Below are positions 32,717 through 44,525 of a stretch of DNA of 64,000 bases, piece by piece (within the stretch, counting starts at the first letter, position 1; every line of letters begins with the position of its first letter). The position numbers and the translations under genes were made by a program. The stretch lies in contig NC_091667.1 in NCBI RefSeq assembly GCF_042453785.1, forward strand, positions 35,890,001 to 35,954,000, in the 5' to 3' direction. Below the pieces are notes generated by a model. That model was not told the origin of the DNA. It saw nothing but the letters and a program-made list of their open reading frames with translations, and searched no databases. The DNA is from Malus domestica. Taxonomy: Eukaryota > Streptophyta > Magnoliopsida > Rosales > Rosaceae.

Positions 32717-32880
32717 GGATCCCTTCTACCTATGCCAACTAAGCAAAAAATCTAAACCTTTGAAATTTGATCAAACGGTTAAAGTTATTATAAATTTTAA
32801 TAGGTTCTATTTTTTTAATTGTTGGATTAAATTTCAAGAATCCAGATTTTTTGCTCGGTTGGCCCAGGTGGAAGGGATCC
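32717..32880. mobile_element. Foldback MITE with about 60-bp inverted ends
   Basis: Left end 'GGATCCCTTCTACC...AAGCAAAAAATCT' and right end (reversed) 'GGATCCCTTCCACC...GAGCAAAAAATCT' match over about 60 bp, leaving a small AT-rich middle. The middle 'CGGTTAAAGTTATTATAAA' also occurs in the MITE at 44319, so the two are related. It lies about 170 bp upstream of the cytochrome b5 leader. Confidence 0.75.
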
Positions 32881-33206
32881 GGGAGCATCCTTTCCCCCAG
32901 GTGGAGGTGCCGTTTCGAGTGCGCAGTTGGGAGACATGTTTACCCTTTAAAATTTAAAAAGCCTGTAAATTTATTGATAACAAGTGCGTAATATTCCTAA
33001 ATTCGAAGGGCATTTTAACAAGGTCTCGTCCATAAATGCTCGCTTCAGCAAATTGACTTTCCACTCTGAGAAAACAAAGCAGCAGAGTCCATCTCGCAAA
33101 GCCTTTCTCTCTCGGCGGGTAAGTCCCTATTGTTCATCAATCTTTGTTCTTCAATTCACAATCTCTCTCTTATCAATTTTATTTTAGATTTTGTGCTTAA
33201 ACCTTC

Positions 33207-33500
33207 ATGGGTTTTAATGGGTATTTCAAAATTCTGTTTTCTGTGATTGGTGGAACCTGTTTTTTATTGAAATTTCGAGGCTTTGGTGCATAACTTTTGT
33301 GGGTTTTAATTTAATTGGTATTTCAAATTTGGTTTTCTGGGATTGGTTGAAGCTGTTTTTGTTGAAATTTCGATGCTTTGGTGCATACATTTTTGTGGGC
33401 TTTAATTGGTCTATCAGAATTTTGTTTTCTGTGATTGGCAGAAGCTGTTTTTGTCTAAATTTCGAGGATTTGGTGGGTGATTTTTAGCGGGTTTTAAAGT
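33207..33500 (+). repeat. Tandem repeat (about 94 bp x 3) in the cytochrome b5 leader intron
   Basis: Units begin at about 33207, 33298 and 33395 with 'GTGGGTTTTAAT', and contain 'TTTTCTGTGATTGG' and 'GAAATTTCGAGGCTTTGG'. A fourth begins at 33489. They fill most of a predicted 5' UTR intron, donor 33119 (GTAAGT) to acceptor 33526 (GGCAG). Confidence 0.75.
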
Positions 33501-33532
33501 TTTCGGTGATTTTTGTATGGTGGCAGTGAAAG

Positions 33533-34501
33533 ATGGCTTCTCATCCAAAAGTTCACGTATTCGAAGAGGTGGTAAAGCACAACAAGAACGAAGATTGCTG
33601 GATTATTATTGCTGGGAAGGTCAGATCTTTATCTTGAGTTGGATATTTGATTGTCGTACTGTAAACTTGAGTTCGCAGTTGATGGATTGATTTATCCTTT
33701 GTTTGGTTGCTGAGAAAATCTAGGAATATGAGAAAATAACCCTCAAGGACTCAACCCAGAATTTGACTATTATGTTTCTGCATGTCAATGTGCTCCTGTT
33801 TGCCACACTCCCACTCCTCAGTCCTCCCGTTGTATCTGTCCCTTGATTTGATTTTGATTTATTCAATCCATTGACTAGAAAAGAGTGAGCGCATAGGGGG
33901 AAACCGGAGTGCGAAAATCACTTCCCAGTGTTTTAAGGTCTCATTTGTACAAACATAAAGCAACTAATTTCTCGGTCGATGATTGTATGGAGTTTAGATC
34001 ACATACTTGAAACAGAATCTGCTAGCTGCACCAAAAAAATTGATGGTTAGAAGAATAGGCTGATTTATCGATGGTTTGGAATATCAATTTTCAGGTGTAT
34101 GATGTGACGCCATTCATGGATGATCATCCCGGAGGCGGTGAAGTTCTGCTAGCTGCAATTGGTAAGGCCTTCGATTACTTCGTATATCCTTTTATTTTCA
34201 ACCTTCAAGCCAGTAGGGTTTATGAGACTAATTTTGTTTGAAAACTGTAGGGAAAGATGCAACAAATGATTTCGAAGATATTGGTCACAGTGATTCAGCC
34301 AAGGATATGATGGAGAAGTACTACATTGGTGAGATTGATCCATCAAATATCCCATTGAAACGGATTTCCATCCCGGCACAAGGGGGTCGAAAGAATCCTG
34401 CCAAGTCATCCGATTTCGTGATCAAGATTTTACAGTTTCTGGTTCCCCTTTTAATCTTGGGGTTGGCCTTTGCTGTCCGTAACTATACCAAGAAAGAGTA
34501 G
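33533..34501 (+). CDS. Cytochrome b5, ER tail-anchored
   Basis: Haem electron carrier of the ER membrane that serves desaturases, hydroxylases and P450s. Three exons: 33533-33619, 34095-34161 and 34251-34501; 134 aa, the usual length. The haem-binding domain has [13 protein letters not shown] with the first axial His, and the second axial His in DFEDIGHSD. The C-terminus is a tail anchor ([17 protein letters not shown]) followed by RNYTKKE. The start is the first ATG after the leader acceptor and gives the standard [13 protein letters not shown]. Several cytochrome b5 paralogues exist in plants and this one is not assigned. Confidence 0.96.
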
Positions 34502-36390
34502 AGTACCTAGTTGAATAGTTGAAATTTACAATTGCTCGTTTCAGTTATGTCGTTCTTGCTTTACGCCATTGTTCATCCGAGTATCAGTCGGTTTCTAGCG
34601 TCTGTTTGACAGATTGTACAATGGTTGATTTAAAATTAAAGGATTGTTCTTGTTGTTATTTCCATATGAATTCCTCATCCGTTATTTGTTGCTGTTGTGA
34701 GAAAGGCAATTGTTGTGTGTTGCATTTGAAACCTGTGCTGTGCTGGTTTTGGTTTTGACATTTCACCTTTTCTGCGGATGCGTTTTATCATGTGGTCCTG
34801 GACCCTCGTGCATCAGGGTAGAATTATCTCCATCTTTGACCAAAGTACATTTAGCCAGCCTCCTCAACTGTGAACGGTGTTTGACACTGTCCTTCGAACG
34901 TTCAATAACCTCCATCTTTCATTAAATCCATCACCTGCAATGCACATAATAGGCCCGGCAATACGGGTCATGTTTGTTATGTTCATGTCGGTTTTTTGTC
35001 ATATTCATTATCATAACGGGTTGTGTCAAAACTGTTATCTTACTAGGTTTTTAACAGGTGACCCGATAACGATCCGATTTGTTAATGGGACGTGTCGTTT
35101 GGTGTCGGATAATGGATCATTCAAGAAATTGTCATGTCTAATGTCTAGATTTGGCAAACGATATCCTTATTGGGTTTTTAACTCGTGACCTAATAATGAT
35201 CTGACTCATTAAAGAATTTTTAATAGGTGACCCGATACTGACCCGGCTCGTTAACATGTTGATCTGAAACCTGTTATTTTCATGTCATTCATGTTGAGTG
35301 AACTGACCGTGCAAAAAATTATCAAACCTAACACATAGCTATCTTTTAAGGTACATAATAATAAATACTTGAAGTCAACAAAATAATAATAAATACTTGA
35401 AATTCCAGAAATACATCGATGACTTGTAAGTTGTAATTAAACTTATGCTTGATAGAAACATATAGAGTTGACGAATAAGGTGCGCTCATTAAAAATTTAA
35501 AAATTCACAGACGAAAAAATGGCAAAAAGTAAAGTATGCAGTTCCCTTCTACATCTTGCATCTATAATATTTTTGCCTTGGCGGATCTCCCTCTCATTTA
35601 ATAAAAGTCTGAAATCTTGGTTTACTAATTGGTGAAATACTAAGCAATCCGAATTGTTTTTTACTAATATTCAAGAAAAATAGTGTTTTAAAAGAATTCA
35701 TAGACTTAGAGGAACTCTTACGTTATGAGTCATGAAGAATAATAATATTTTCTTCATTCAAGATAGTTTCATTAAAAAAAAAAAAAAAAGACACTACATG
35801 AAGGCTGGTCACAAGTGTGGACGACTAAGAACTTTCCTGTTCGTAAGGGGTGGTTGTATATCTATAAATATTGGACTTTCGAGTTTGTGTTGTTTTTCTT
35901 GACGAGCTTTGATATATAACTTGCCCCTAATTGATTTTATTTATTTATTATGTTTATGTATTAGTATTTTTTTTTTGGGTCAAATATAGTAATATTAATT
36001 TTATCAAGTAACTACCCACATAGTGGGTGCTTTGTTTGAAATTTTCAAAATGATCTAGTTTTACTAACCATTGTTAATTATATTGTTTTCTTCTGGAATT
36101 TTTAATTAGGGAGGGTCATTTTTTTAGAAAATGAGAAGGGGACAGGGAGAGAGAGAGAGAGAGAGAGGGGGAAGTGGGACGTTTTTGTTTTTGGTTTTTA
36201 TTTTATTTTAATATTAAAGGTATTTTAACATCACCTGTAGATGAGACTTCAATAAAAAAAACATTAAAATTTGAACCTGTGAAATTATATTATTGCCCAT
36301 CATTTTTTTTTGTGTCACAGAAGACTAAGTAGTCTTTTCACCCTCTTTTGGTTGACAGAGAGTTTCATTAATTAATAAAGATAGATTTAG
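34502..36390. other. Gene-free stretch past cytochrome b5
   Basis: The first 200-300 bp should be 3' UTR. A degenerate dispersed repeat rich in 'GGTGACCCGATA' and 'GGGTTTTTAACTCGTGACC' motifs lies at about 34960-35330. A GA tract is at 36147-36169. No gene was recognised. Confidence 0.45.
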
Positions 36391-36588
36391 AGCTCGTTTG
36401 GATGTGCTTTTAAAATGACTAAAAACGTTTTTGGTGAAAATACTTTTAGAACTAATCCTTAGTAAAAAAGCAAGTAAATTTTGGAAAAGCACATAACTAG
36501 TGCTTCTTGCAGAAAGCATTTCAAGTGCTTTTGAAATCCAAAATATTTTCTCTACAAACGTTTTCAGTTATTTTAAAAGCACATTGAT
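36391..36588. mobile_element. hAT-type MITE, same family as 25930
   Basis: Starts AGCTCGTTTGGATGTGC and ends with CAGTTATTTTAAAAGCACAT. The ends are inverted repeats of about 30 bp and the interior carries 'AAGCATTTCAAGTGCTTTTG'. Confidence 0.65.
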
Positions 36589-37227
36589 GTCCTGACTTTC
36601 AATGATACGACTTTCCTGTGACGTCTAAATATTGGACTTTTGGTTTTGCGTTATTTTTTTGGTGACGTTTTATACATAATTCAGTGTTTGGTATGACATT
36701 CCTACCGACCGAATCCATTCTTTAAGGGATCGAAACTCGACGAAACTGGAGCAATTCAAAGGCTCGTATTGCACAAAAGGGTCGAAAATAGCCCCAACTA
36801 GATAATAATTTACATATCCAACCACCAAAGGAACACTGAACTGCAAGGGCCTATATAGGAGAATGGTATTATTTCTAATTGGACAATTTGGGAACACATG
36901 AAAATGTGCTCCTCATCCAGTATGGGAGTATGGTTACATTAACGGATAAATGGTAAATGCTAATACAGGAGTTTTACCTGCAAATCGTGGAATCGCGCGG
37001 TAAAAACAGAGCAGAATACAATGCAGGTAAATCTGAATAGTTAATCGTTCGAAAGTTTTGACACCGCCACTTTTAAGCAAGCTTGAAGATAGATAGTCTG
37101 GTCGGAGTGAGCTCCCGAAGTGCTTATGTTGTGAAAGAGGAAAGAAGGAACGAGGAATTTGGATGCTCCGAATAACAGGATGCCGAGAATGAACCATAAG
37201 AACGAACTATGCTACCGAAATATGCAG
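36589..37227. other. Region past the TBC gene
   Basis: Contains the 3' UTR of the minus-strand TBC gene in its right part. I see no other gene. Confidence 0.5.
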
Positions 37228-40200
37228 TCATGAGAAAGATGTCTCTATCTTGTCATGGAGGTTTACTACCAGGTCATGTGCATCGTCCAGGAGCTTCCAT
37301 ATATCGAGTTGCCCCGAGATGCTATTGCACTCCCGGATAATCTCATCCATGCTGCTATACTTCTCGATTATCAGCTTCCTCTTCTGCAATACAGAAGCTG
37401 CGATGGCGAAGAGTAACAGATCGTCTGTTGGTGGGGCTCGTTGCCTTATCCTGCTCCATGCAGATTTTCCGATACCTGCCCTTATGGCTGCTTGATCGGC
37501 CCACATTACCTCCCATAGGCATACTGTCTGTTCGAACGTCAACTCCCTCCTAAATAGCACAACCACCATCCTATAAACGAAAAAGCAATCCTCCGCCTGG
37601 AGCTTCTCCAAGTGCCTGTATAGATGGGAGTCCTTGCATTTGATAATTTTAGAAACGATACTCAACTGCCTTCGGATCCCTACCTCGTCAAGCCTAAAAT
37701 TATGTCGAGCCTTCTTCATGAAACCGACAAAACACCAGAAAGCCTCGTGATCCTCTGTTATTACAGCAGCTATAGGAGAAAGCAGGTCACTCATGCCCTG
37801 GCAGTAACCAATTTCGGGGTCATAGAGTGCATATGCTTCAAGAATAGCAACTAGTCTAGCAGCATGGAAAATTCTGCAAGGCTCCAAGTGACTGTAATCT
37901 TTCAACCCAACAGCCTCAGCAGTACGTGATGCCCTATCCTGTGACACTTCAGCTTGAGATGGGGCGTGCGGAATCCAATCTGAATTAGTCCGTACCGCAT
38001 CAAGGCGTATGATCCGCTGCCAGGTGGCAAAATCCTCAATGTTTAGATTTGATTGGACCTCTGTCCTCAAGGGAGAAGATTCATCCTTGGAAGTCACGTC
38101 ATGATCATTTTCTTCCCTCCCTTCACATGAGGGGAAAGCATGAATCACCTCAGGTTCTTCAGAGGAATCCGAGTCAGACGAGTCAGAGTTTACTGCTTTG
38201 GAATCAGCATTTGTGTTTTCTCTTGAACCATCATCATCTCCATCCAACAATGTACTGGAAGGGTCATCTGAGTATTCAACATCTGGTATCTTATCTTCAC
38301 TAGAAAGGGATTCCCTGGCGCTAACCACATCCTCAGAGCTGGGAGAACCTGTATCATGGGTGAATCTACTACCGTCCCCATTCAACTTAGAGCTATCATT
38401 TTCGCGCTTTATGAGTCGGCGGCACTGTCTGCGGAGTTTCTCATATTCCTTTCTGCAACCAAATATTCGAACAATGTACCATAAAGTTAGCAAAGCCAAT
38501 GGATAATAAAAAATATTACTCAAACTGGAAAAAGCTTCAATCAACTTATGCAATATGAAGCTACAAAAGAACTAGATGAACTTGGCACTATTACCTTTTC
38601 TGAGATCGTACTATCTCCCTTTCTTCTTTTGAACTGTTTAATTCATAGCTGTTGAGAGTCGAGACAGAAATCCAGTCAACATATGTAAGTATGGTTTCGC
38701 ACTTCCCGAAAACAACACAACATTTTAATGTATATGCAGAACAGGAATCAGTACGATGGTCATATATGAATATGATAATGGCATTAAAGACATAATCACA
38801 GGAATAATTTAAGTTTTGACCAAGGTATACTTGCAGATTTTATTTCCAAAACTCATGCCATCAATTCAGAAGGAATCGCATTACTCATATTACGTGGAGG
38901 AAAAAAAAAAGAACACTTTTCTGAAACTTTAACTCCACATTGATTATGCAGCGAATAGTTCAAAAGCAGAAATGTCAGGTCTAAAGCCTAAAATGAACTT
39001 CTCTGAAGCCATAACCAGACCTAAATAAAAGCTCATATATCTAGCAGTCAGTATGTTTGACTTGGACCTAATGACATGTCTAAAAGCAATGATCCAGACT
39101 AATAGGAGAGAAAGAGCATACAATCCTCTGCCAGGAATGATACACCAAAACACCTGATGTTGGAAGCACATAACAAGTTCTATCTCGGAGATGCAAGGTA
39201 TTAATGTAGCAATGTTTCAGTTAAAAACTTAAAAGAGGTGTTGAGCATGCTTACACTCCAAGGAGAAATGGCCAAACTTCTGCTCTAATACTTGGATCAA
39301 CACCCTGCATTCACGAAATTTTAAGATGAATAATGTCAATGATGGAAGTTGGAACCATGAATAGATGTTACGGCATTTTGATAGCAAATATATAACACAA
39401 AAGTGACAGAAACTCACTCCACTGCGAACTTTCTTCACCAACTTAACTCCACCATCGCGAAGCTTTCCATCTGGTGTAAAGAAAAGCCTCCATTGCTGAG
39501 CTGAAAGGGCATGTTTTCTTTTCCTGCGGGACCAAGGTGACTTAAGACGAACGCTGAAAATAAAACAATAAGCGCAATTAGTAATGGTACGATTAAGGAA
39601 GCATCAGCTATACGAAAAATATCAATGTATGAATGAATGAAAATGTCAGGCCAATAAAAACATATAAAAGAAAGGGTCTGGCAGTAAACGAAAACCAAAT
39701 TAGACCGCTTCAAAAGTGTGGATATTCTGCATAAGCATGCACTCGAAGGGCCAAGTCAAAGAAAATTTTCAACAGGGATTAAAGTTAAACTGCAGATAAA
39801 TGCAATAGCTTTGCAGCTTAATTAATTGACTTTGAATATCCAAAACATTTCAATCCATCCATCTGTTGAGAAGATTAGTAAAAGCTAACATCGATTCGGG
39901 TTTATCAATCTTTGACTTATTAAACCACAGCATTGTTGCTCAATGGCAGCTTAATATACAAAATTCAAACACTTATAATATTAAAACATAAAAATCCTAA
40001 CTTTGCTAGAACCACGAAACAAAAACAACACAAATCTTCCAGAAGCAAATCGATGCGCAAAAGAAACAACCAATGCGGCTTGCCCAATCCATCGAACCCA
40101 CAATTTTTTAAGCAACTGAAAGAGTAACAATTTCCAAGGAGGACCAAAATGCGAATGAAGAAGGTGACCCGAAAGAAGGGATCCAAGCGAAAACGCCATT

Positions 40201-40482
40201 AAAACAGTGGAACTGAGCTAAAATTGGTACTAAAAACATGAACTTGAAGCTTCCCGAGATCGGGATCTAAGAGCGGAAATTACCGAAAACAAAAGCTTTA
40301 GAGAGAGAGACTCACCGATCAGAGGAAGAACAATGAGCTGGTGAGGAAGAGGACACGATTAACAGAACCGAACGCAAATAAATCCACGAAGACGACGACG
40401 ACGACGACAGCGAAGACGAAGAATGAGATGAATTCGAGCTCGAAGGCGACGAGGAAGTCTGAGTTCGTCGTAGAGCTCTCAT
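37228..40482 (-). CDS. TBC-domain Rab GTPase-activating protein (RABGAP22/GYP7-like)
   Basis: Activates GTP hydrolysis by Rab GTPases in membrane traffic; closest by memory to At4g27100/At5g54780. Five exons: 40482-40316, 39553-39418, 39304-39255, 38648-38595 and 38452-37228; 543 aa, all phases close. Residues 1-56 are Ser-rich (MRALRRTQTS). The split TBC domain begins at RVRLKSPWSRRKRKHAL, is interrupted by an acidic Ser-rich linker (about residues 160-265), and resumes with the arginine-finger motif IIRLDAVR (about 283-290) and the glutamine-finger motif IGYCQGMSD (about 350-358). Both catalytic fingers are present, so it should be active. A second possible first exon lies at 40704-40565. 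The target Rab is unknown. Confidence 0.93.
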
Positions 40483-40564
40483 TTATCAGTGAATTTTTGT
40501 TCAAGGGTTTGCGTTTTTCAAGAAATTTCAGAGCTTTTCTGATAAATTTCAAAGCTTTGTTTAC

Positions 40565-40704
40565 CTAGTGGCAGTGCTGAACACGGCCACGACCACCGCG
40601 AGCCCAGCCAAGGCCGTGACGCCGACGGCAACGTACGACGGTGCCGCCGACCATAACCCGCCTCCGCCGGAGATGAAGGCGTTCCCGGAACCGGAGGGGA
40701 TCAT
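40565..40704 (-). CDS. Candidate alternative first exon (or 47-aa upstream ORF) of the TBC gene
   Basis: An ATG at 40704 opens a GC-rich frame, MIPSGSGNAFISGGGG then LWSAAPSYVAVGVTALAGLA and VVVAVFSTATR, closed by TAA at 40561. The last part is one strong hydrophobic helix. The bases ACTAG|GTAAAC at 40565 form a good splice donor in phase 2. TBC exon 2 (from 39553) starts in phase 2, so joining them gives ...STAT-S-VRLKSPW in frame and a 534-aa isoform with a membrane segment in place of the Ser-rich N-terminus. Third codon positions are almost all G or C, unlike the surroundings, which supports coding. If unspliced it is an upstream ORF ending 78 bp before the main ATG. It could also be chance; transcripts would decide. 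Confidence 0.5.
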
Positions 40705-40935
40705 GTGAGTAGGGTTGTAAATGACAGAAATGCCCTTGTGATCTGCTGCATCCGCTGCTTCTGGTGGGAGAGCAAGAGCAGGAGGAGGTTGGGATTAATT
40801 GGGAATTAAAATTTAATAATTTTACTCCCAATTGAAGAACCGCAAGAGTGAATGAATGAATGAATTGAATGGCAAAGGCAACTGCTTTGATTTGGTTTTT
40901 TGCTTTGTTTGTTTTACTTTGAAAGTCTTCTTCTT

Positions 40936-40937
<2 letters not shown>

Positions 40938-40970
<33 letters not shown>
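40938..40970. repeat. (CT)n microsatellite
   Basis: A CT run in the probable leader of the TBC gene, read as GA on that strand. Confidence 0.85.
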
Positions 40971-40972
<2 letters not shown>

Positions 40973-41808
40973 AGTGACTGAGTCTGTCTCTCTCTAGAAT
41001 CTAGAGGGTAGGAAGAGTAGACCCCATTTTTATAAAGAGTGTGAAAGAGAGTCAAGTGGAAGAGTTGAGAAAAAAAACAAAGAGTGAAAACATAAGATCA
41101 AATCTGGATTGATTGTGCGTGGTCTCTCTGTAGTCTTTATTATTGATTAAAATGTGTTAGTTTACGACAACAAAAGGTTGAAAGGGTTAAGTTTATTAAC
41201 ACGTGTTCATTAATTATAAAAATCAAAGAGACCACACACAAAATGAATACAAAAATTTTGATCGAAAGTCGTAACCACAATCCCTAATTCCATTAGCCTA
41301 CTAATTCTAGGTCAAGCATTTCCTAATTTTATTGTTTAACTAGGGTATTGTATACTATTATCAAGCTTTTATGTTTGTTGAATGTATTATGTTTCCTGTC
41401 ACTTTATTATATTCAGGGATTATATGACTAATCAACCAAATCATGTGAGATGGGCAATTAGTCAATCAATTAGATGCATGATATTACTTCTTTCTTAATT
41501 AATAGTAAATGAATGATTTATGCACTTTGATTTTCTTCTTCTTTAGTTAATTTAATTTAACGTTCAGATAAAATAAAATAGTGTAAAAAAAGAAAATGAG
41601 CGCAGATGTTGTTTTCTTAGTTAATTGTTTCTTTGAACCACTTCTTGAATAACTAAATGCGTTTGTTTGACCAAAATACGCTTACGCATAATGATATACA
41701 ATTATCTCCTATTAGTTGGCAAGTTCACCAAACTCCAATGTCATTTCTCATTGAGTGCTTGCTTCTTACCTCATTTTCGGATTTGGATTCCATTCAGATT
41801 CAAATTGT
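40971..41808. other. TBC promoter side, AT-rich
   Basis: Promoter region of the minus-strand TBC gene, then AT-rich DNA with no recognised gene. Confidence 0.5.
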
Positions 41809-41997
41809 GGGGATTCTAAGGATGTTTGCATTCTAGTCGTTTATTATACATTATGTAGCCATAAATCATTTTGCATTTTTTATTATTTAAAATTAAACAC
41901 AAATAATGCTAACAAAAACTTACTGTACGATGTATAATGAACAATCATGATGTGAGAATTCTAAGATTTCCACGAAGAGAATCCATAGAGGACCCTC
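41809..41997. mobile_element. Foldback MITE, third copy of the 14735 family
   Basis: Contains 'TTATTTAAAATTAAACAC' in the centre and 'ACTGTACGATGTATAATGAAC' in the right arm, both shared with 14735 and 15131. The left arm is more decayed. Confidence 0.6.
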
Positions 41998-43800
41998 ATC
42001 CCTCCTCTTCCTCCTCCATAATTACACTAATACAACTACTCCCTTTAATTACTTGACCTCCTCAGCAATCAGCATGCTTAACTTATTTTAATTACTTTCA
42101 TGCTAAACTAAATAATTAATTAACATTGTGAGAGGTTATAATACTTCAAAGTTGTAAAAACTCGCTATTAAAATCCTTAGCTCCAAGTAAACTGATGAAT
42201 CATTATTGAATTGGACCTAAGAACTTTAACTGGTGGGTATTGAATACCCTTGAGCACTGTATTTTTCGATAACTTCAGCACGATTGTTTTTTACCTTAAA
42301 CATATTTAAAAAGGGTCTAATCCAGTTTGACTGGGTTGATTAGGCATGACTAATTTCTTAAAGTAACGATAAAGGCATAGTGGTGTGACACTTTACTTAA
42401 TTAATCATCATGTTATGCACATTTAGATAGTGAGTGCGCTCAAAATCTTGAGAGATTTTTTAGTTTAATCAGCAAATGAGATGGTATATCATGTATTATT
42501 ATACAAATGATGAGATATATGTGTTAAAAAATTAATAACTTGAAAAATAAAAATTTTCACCACTTACATAAAAACGCATGATGTATTACTCAAGTTTCCG
42601 TCATAATAAAAAATTTCTCCAAAATTTGCCCAACTAATTTTGTTGTTTGTGCAAACTTTGGCAAATTGTTAACTAACAAGAAAAGTGATTTAACAAGAAA
42701 AGTGAATATCAACACGCCTTGTAGTCAACAAAATCGGGCCAAGTGCTTTTGACTTGGCAAAAGAAGGCTGTATTTTTTTTCACCATCTTAAAATGGTGTT
42801 AATGCTCACAATATTATTTATTTGATGAATTTAAATTTGAGAATTTTATGTATTTATTATACAGATTTTGAAATTTTAATTTATCTAACAATAATAAATA
42901 AAGTAGTAAGCATTCATCGTCATCATCACTAGCGGGTGATAAACAAAAATATTCTCGTAAAAGAAAAGAAAATATCTTCTTTTTCTCCTTTTACTATCCT
43001 TTATATTGTTATTGTTATTTTTCTTTATCTGTTCTTCCTACAATAGCTCTTTTTCTACTTTTTTATGTGATCATATACAAGTTACATAAAAAAAAACAGA
43101 TGCAAAATGATGATCTTACGCAGGGGGTCAGGGCCCTTTGTTTTATGGCCTACACTTTGAACTCTTTTTCTATCACCTATCACTATCGTGAAAGAGATCG
43201 TAAACCATTTTGTTCGAGACGCGAAGCTTGGAAAACATTTTAATTGGAATCGACATGTAACGTGAAGAGAAAGATATAACGTGAAATGTAAAGAAATATC
43301 CGATTAACAAGAAAAACCCTTCAAAGTGCGGCCATGGGACAACCAGTTCATGCCTGCTGATGTAGAAGAATATGCAGGTTCCATCAATCTGCTGTTTCTT
43401 AAAGCATGTATCATATGGGGTTGCACAGTCTTATTAAAAGTCGTACCTACGTAAAAATATATGGTATCCAAATATAATGAATTGTTTTTTAATAAGAGCG
43501 ACTGATCATCTAGTCAGTCAGACTTTCAACGAAGTTTTTCTCCTCCTTCAGAACTTATTCAACAACTAATATACATAATCACAATGGTTTTATACTTGAA
43601 AGTGTGCTCTTCTTGGTTTGGAGGATCAATGAACTTGTTTCGTGCTTGGTAGATCCCAACACCTACACCAAAGCCAAGGAGAGAAAACTAGTTATTTTAG
43701 ACAACCGTTTGTTCTCAACCACACATGAAAATGAGGCTCATTTAGCCATGTTAACATGAACATGAACATGAGCAAAAGCTCTGTTTCTGGTTTAATAACA
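41998..43800. other. Gene-free AT-rich stretch
   Basis: No coding frame, RNA gene or repeat I can name. Confidence 0.5.
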
Positions 43801-43801
43801 T

Positions 43802-43990
43802 ATAATAGTTATCTTCTTGGAGAGGATGAGTTTTGGCGCAACCGAAAGGTTATTTTATAAAATATAATAGTTATCTTCTTGGAAAGGACGAGTCTTGGCG
43901 CAATTGAAATATTATTTCTTTAATTGTAACCGAAAGATCATCGGTTCAAGTTGTGAAAACAACATCTTTGCAAAATAAAAATAACATTAC
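43802..43990 (+). mobile_element. AU-like SINE, 5' part duplicated, 3' part lost
   Basis: 'GGACGAGTCTTGGCGCAATT' and 'AAGATCATCGGTTCAAGTTG' followed by 'GAAAACAACATCTTTGCA' match my memory of the tRNA-derived AU SINE (A box, B box and following text). The first 55 bp, including the flank 'ATAATAGTTATCTTCTTGG', occur twice with a period of about 61 bp. The usual 3' part is missing. Confidence 0.6.
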
Positions 43991-44318
43991 GTACGATAAA
44001 CATTTTTCCCTCGGCTTTGCAAAGAAAGAAGCATTGTTGGCTTGGGTCATCATGTAGTTATCTTCTTGGGCGAATTGCATCTCTCTATTCCATTGCTTGA
44101 AAGATTTGATTGGGAGTAAATAAAGACGAAATCTTTGAGGACTTGAATGCAAAGTTCAGAAACCCAAGTCAGTTTTTGGTTGGACGGAAATGGAAAGATA
44201 CAAAGGTTTACACCTTCATCGAACTTATTAATTACGTCACTCATATGAACGAACACCATACAATGTACATACTCGATTAAACTAAACTAAATTAAGCAAG
44301 TGGATGATTGTCTGCAAG

Positions 44319-44517
44319 GAGTACAGATCTTCTCTGGATCTAAAAAAAGGAAGCCCAATGATCAAATGATCCGAACCGTTGAAATTTGATCCAACGGTTA
44401 CAATTATTATAACTTTTAGAGGATCCATCTATTTGTAACCGTTAGATCAAATTTAAACGATTCAAAACATTTAATCCTTAGTCTTCCTTTTTTAAGATCC
44501 GGAGAGGATCTGTACTC
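44319..44517. mobile_element. 199-bp MITE with 35-bp inverted ends and 8-bp target duplication
   Basis: Left 'GAGTACAGATCTTCTCTGG' and right (reversed) 'GAGTACAGATCCTCTCCGG' match over about 35 bp. The flanks TCTGCAAG (44311-44318) and TCTACAAG (44518-44525) form an 8-bp duplication with one difference, typical of hAT elements. The middle relates to the element at 32717. Confidence 0.85.
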
Positions 44518-44525
44518 TCTACAAG

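Noticed and set aside
34960-35330. Coding remnant in the 'GGTGACCCGATA' repeat
   Set aside because: All frames are broken and the text matches a noncoding dispersed repeat style; class not decided.
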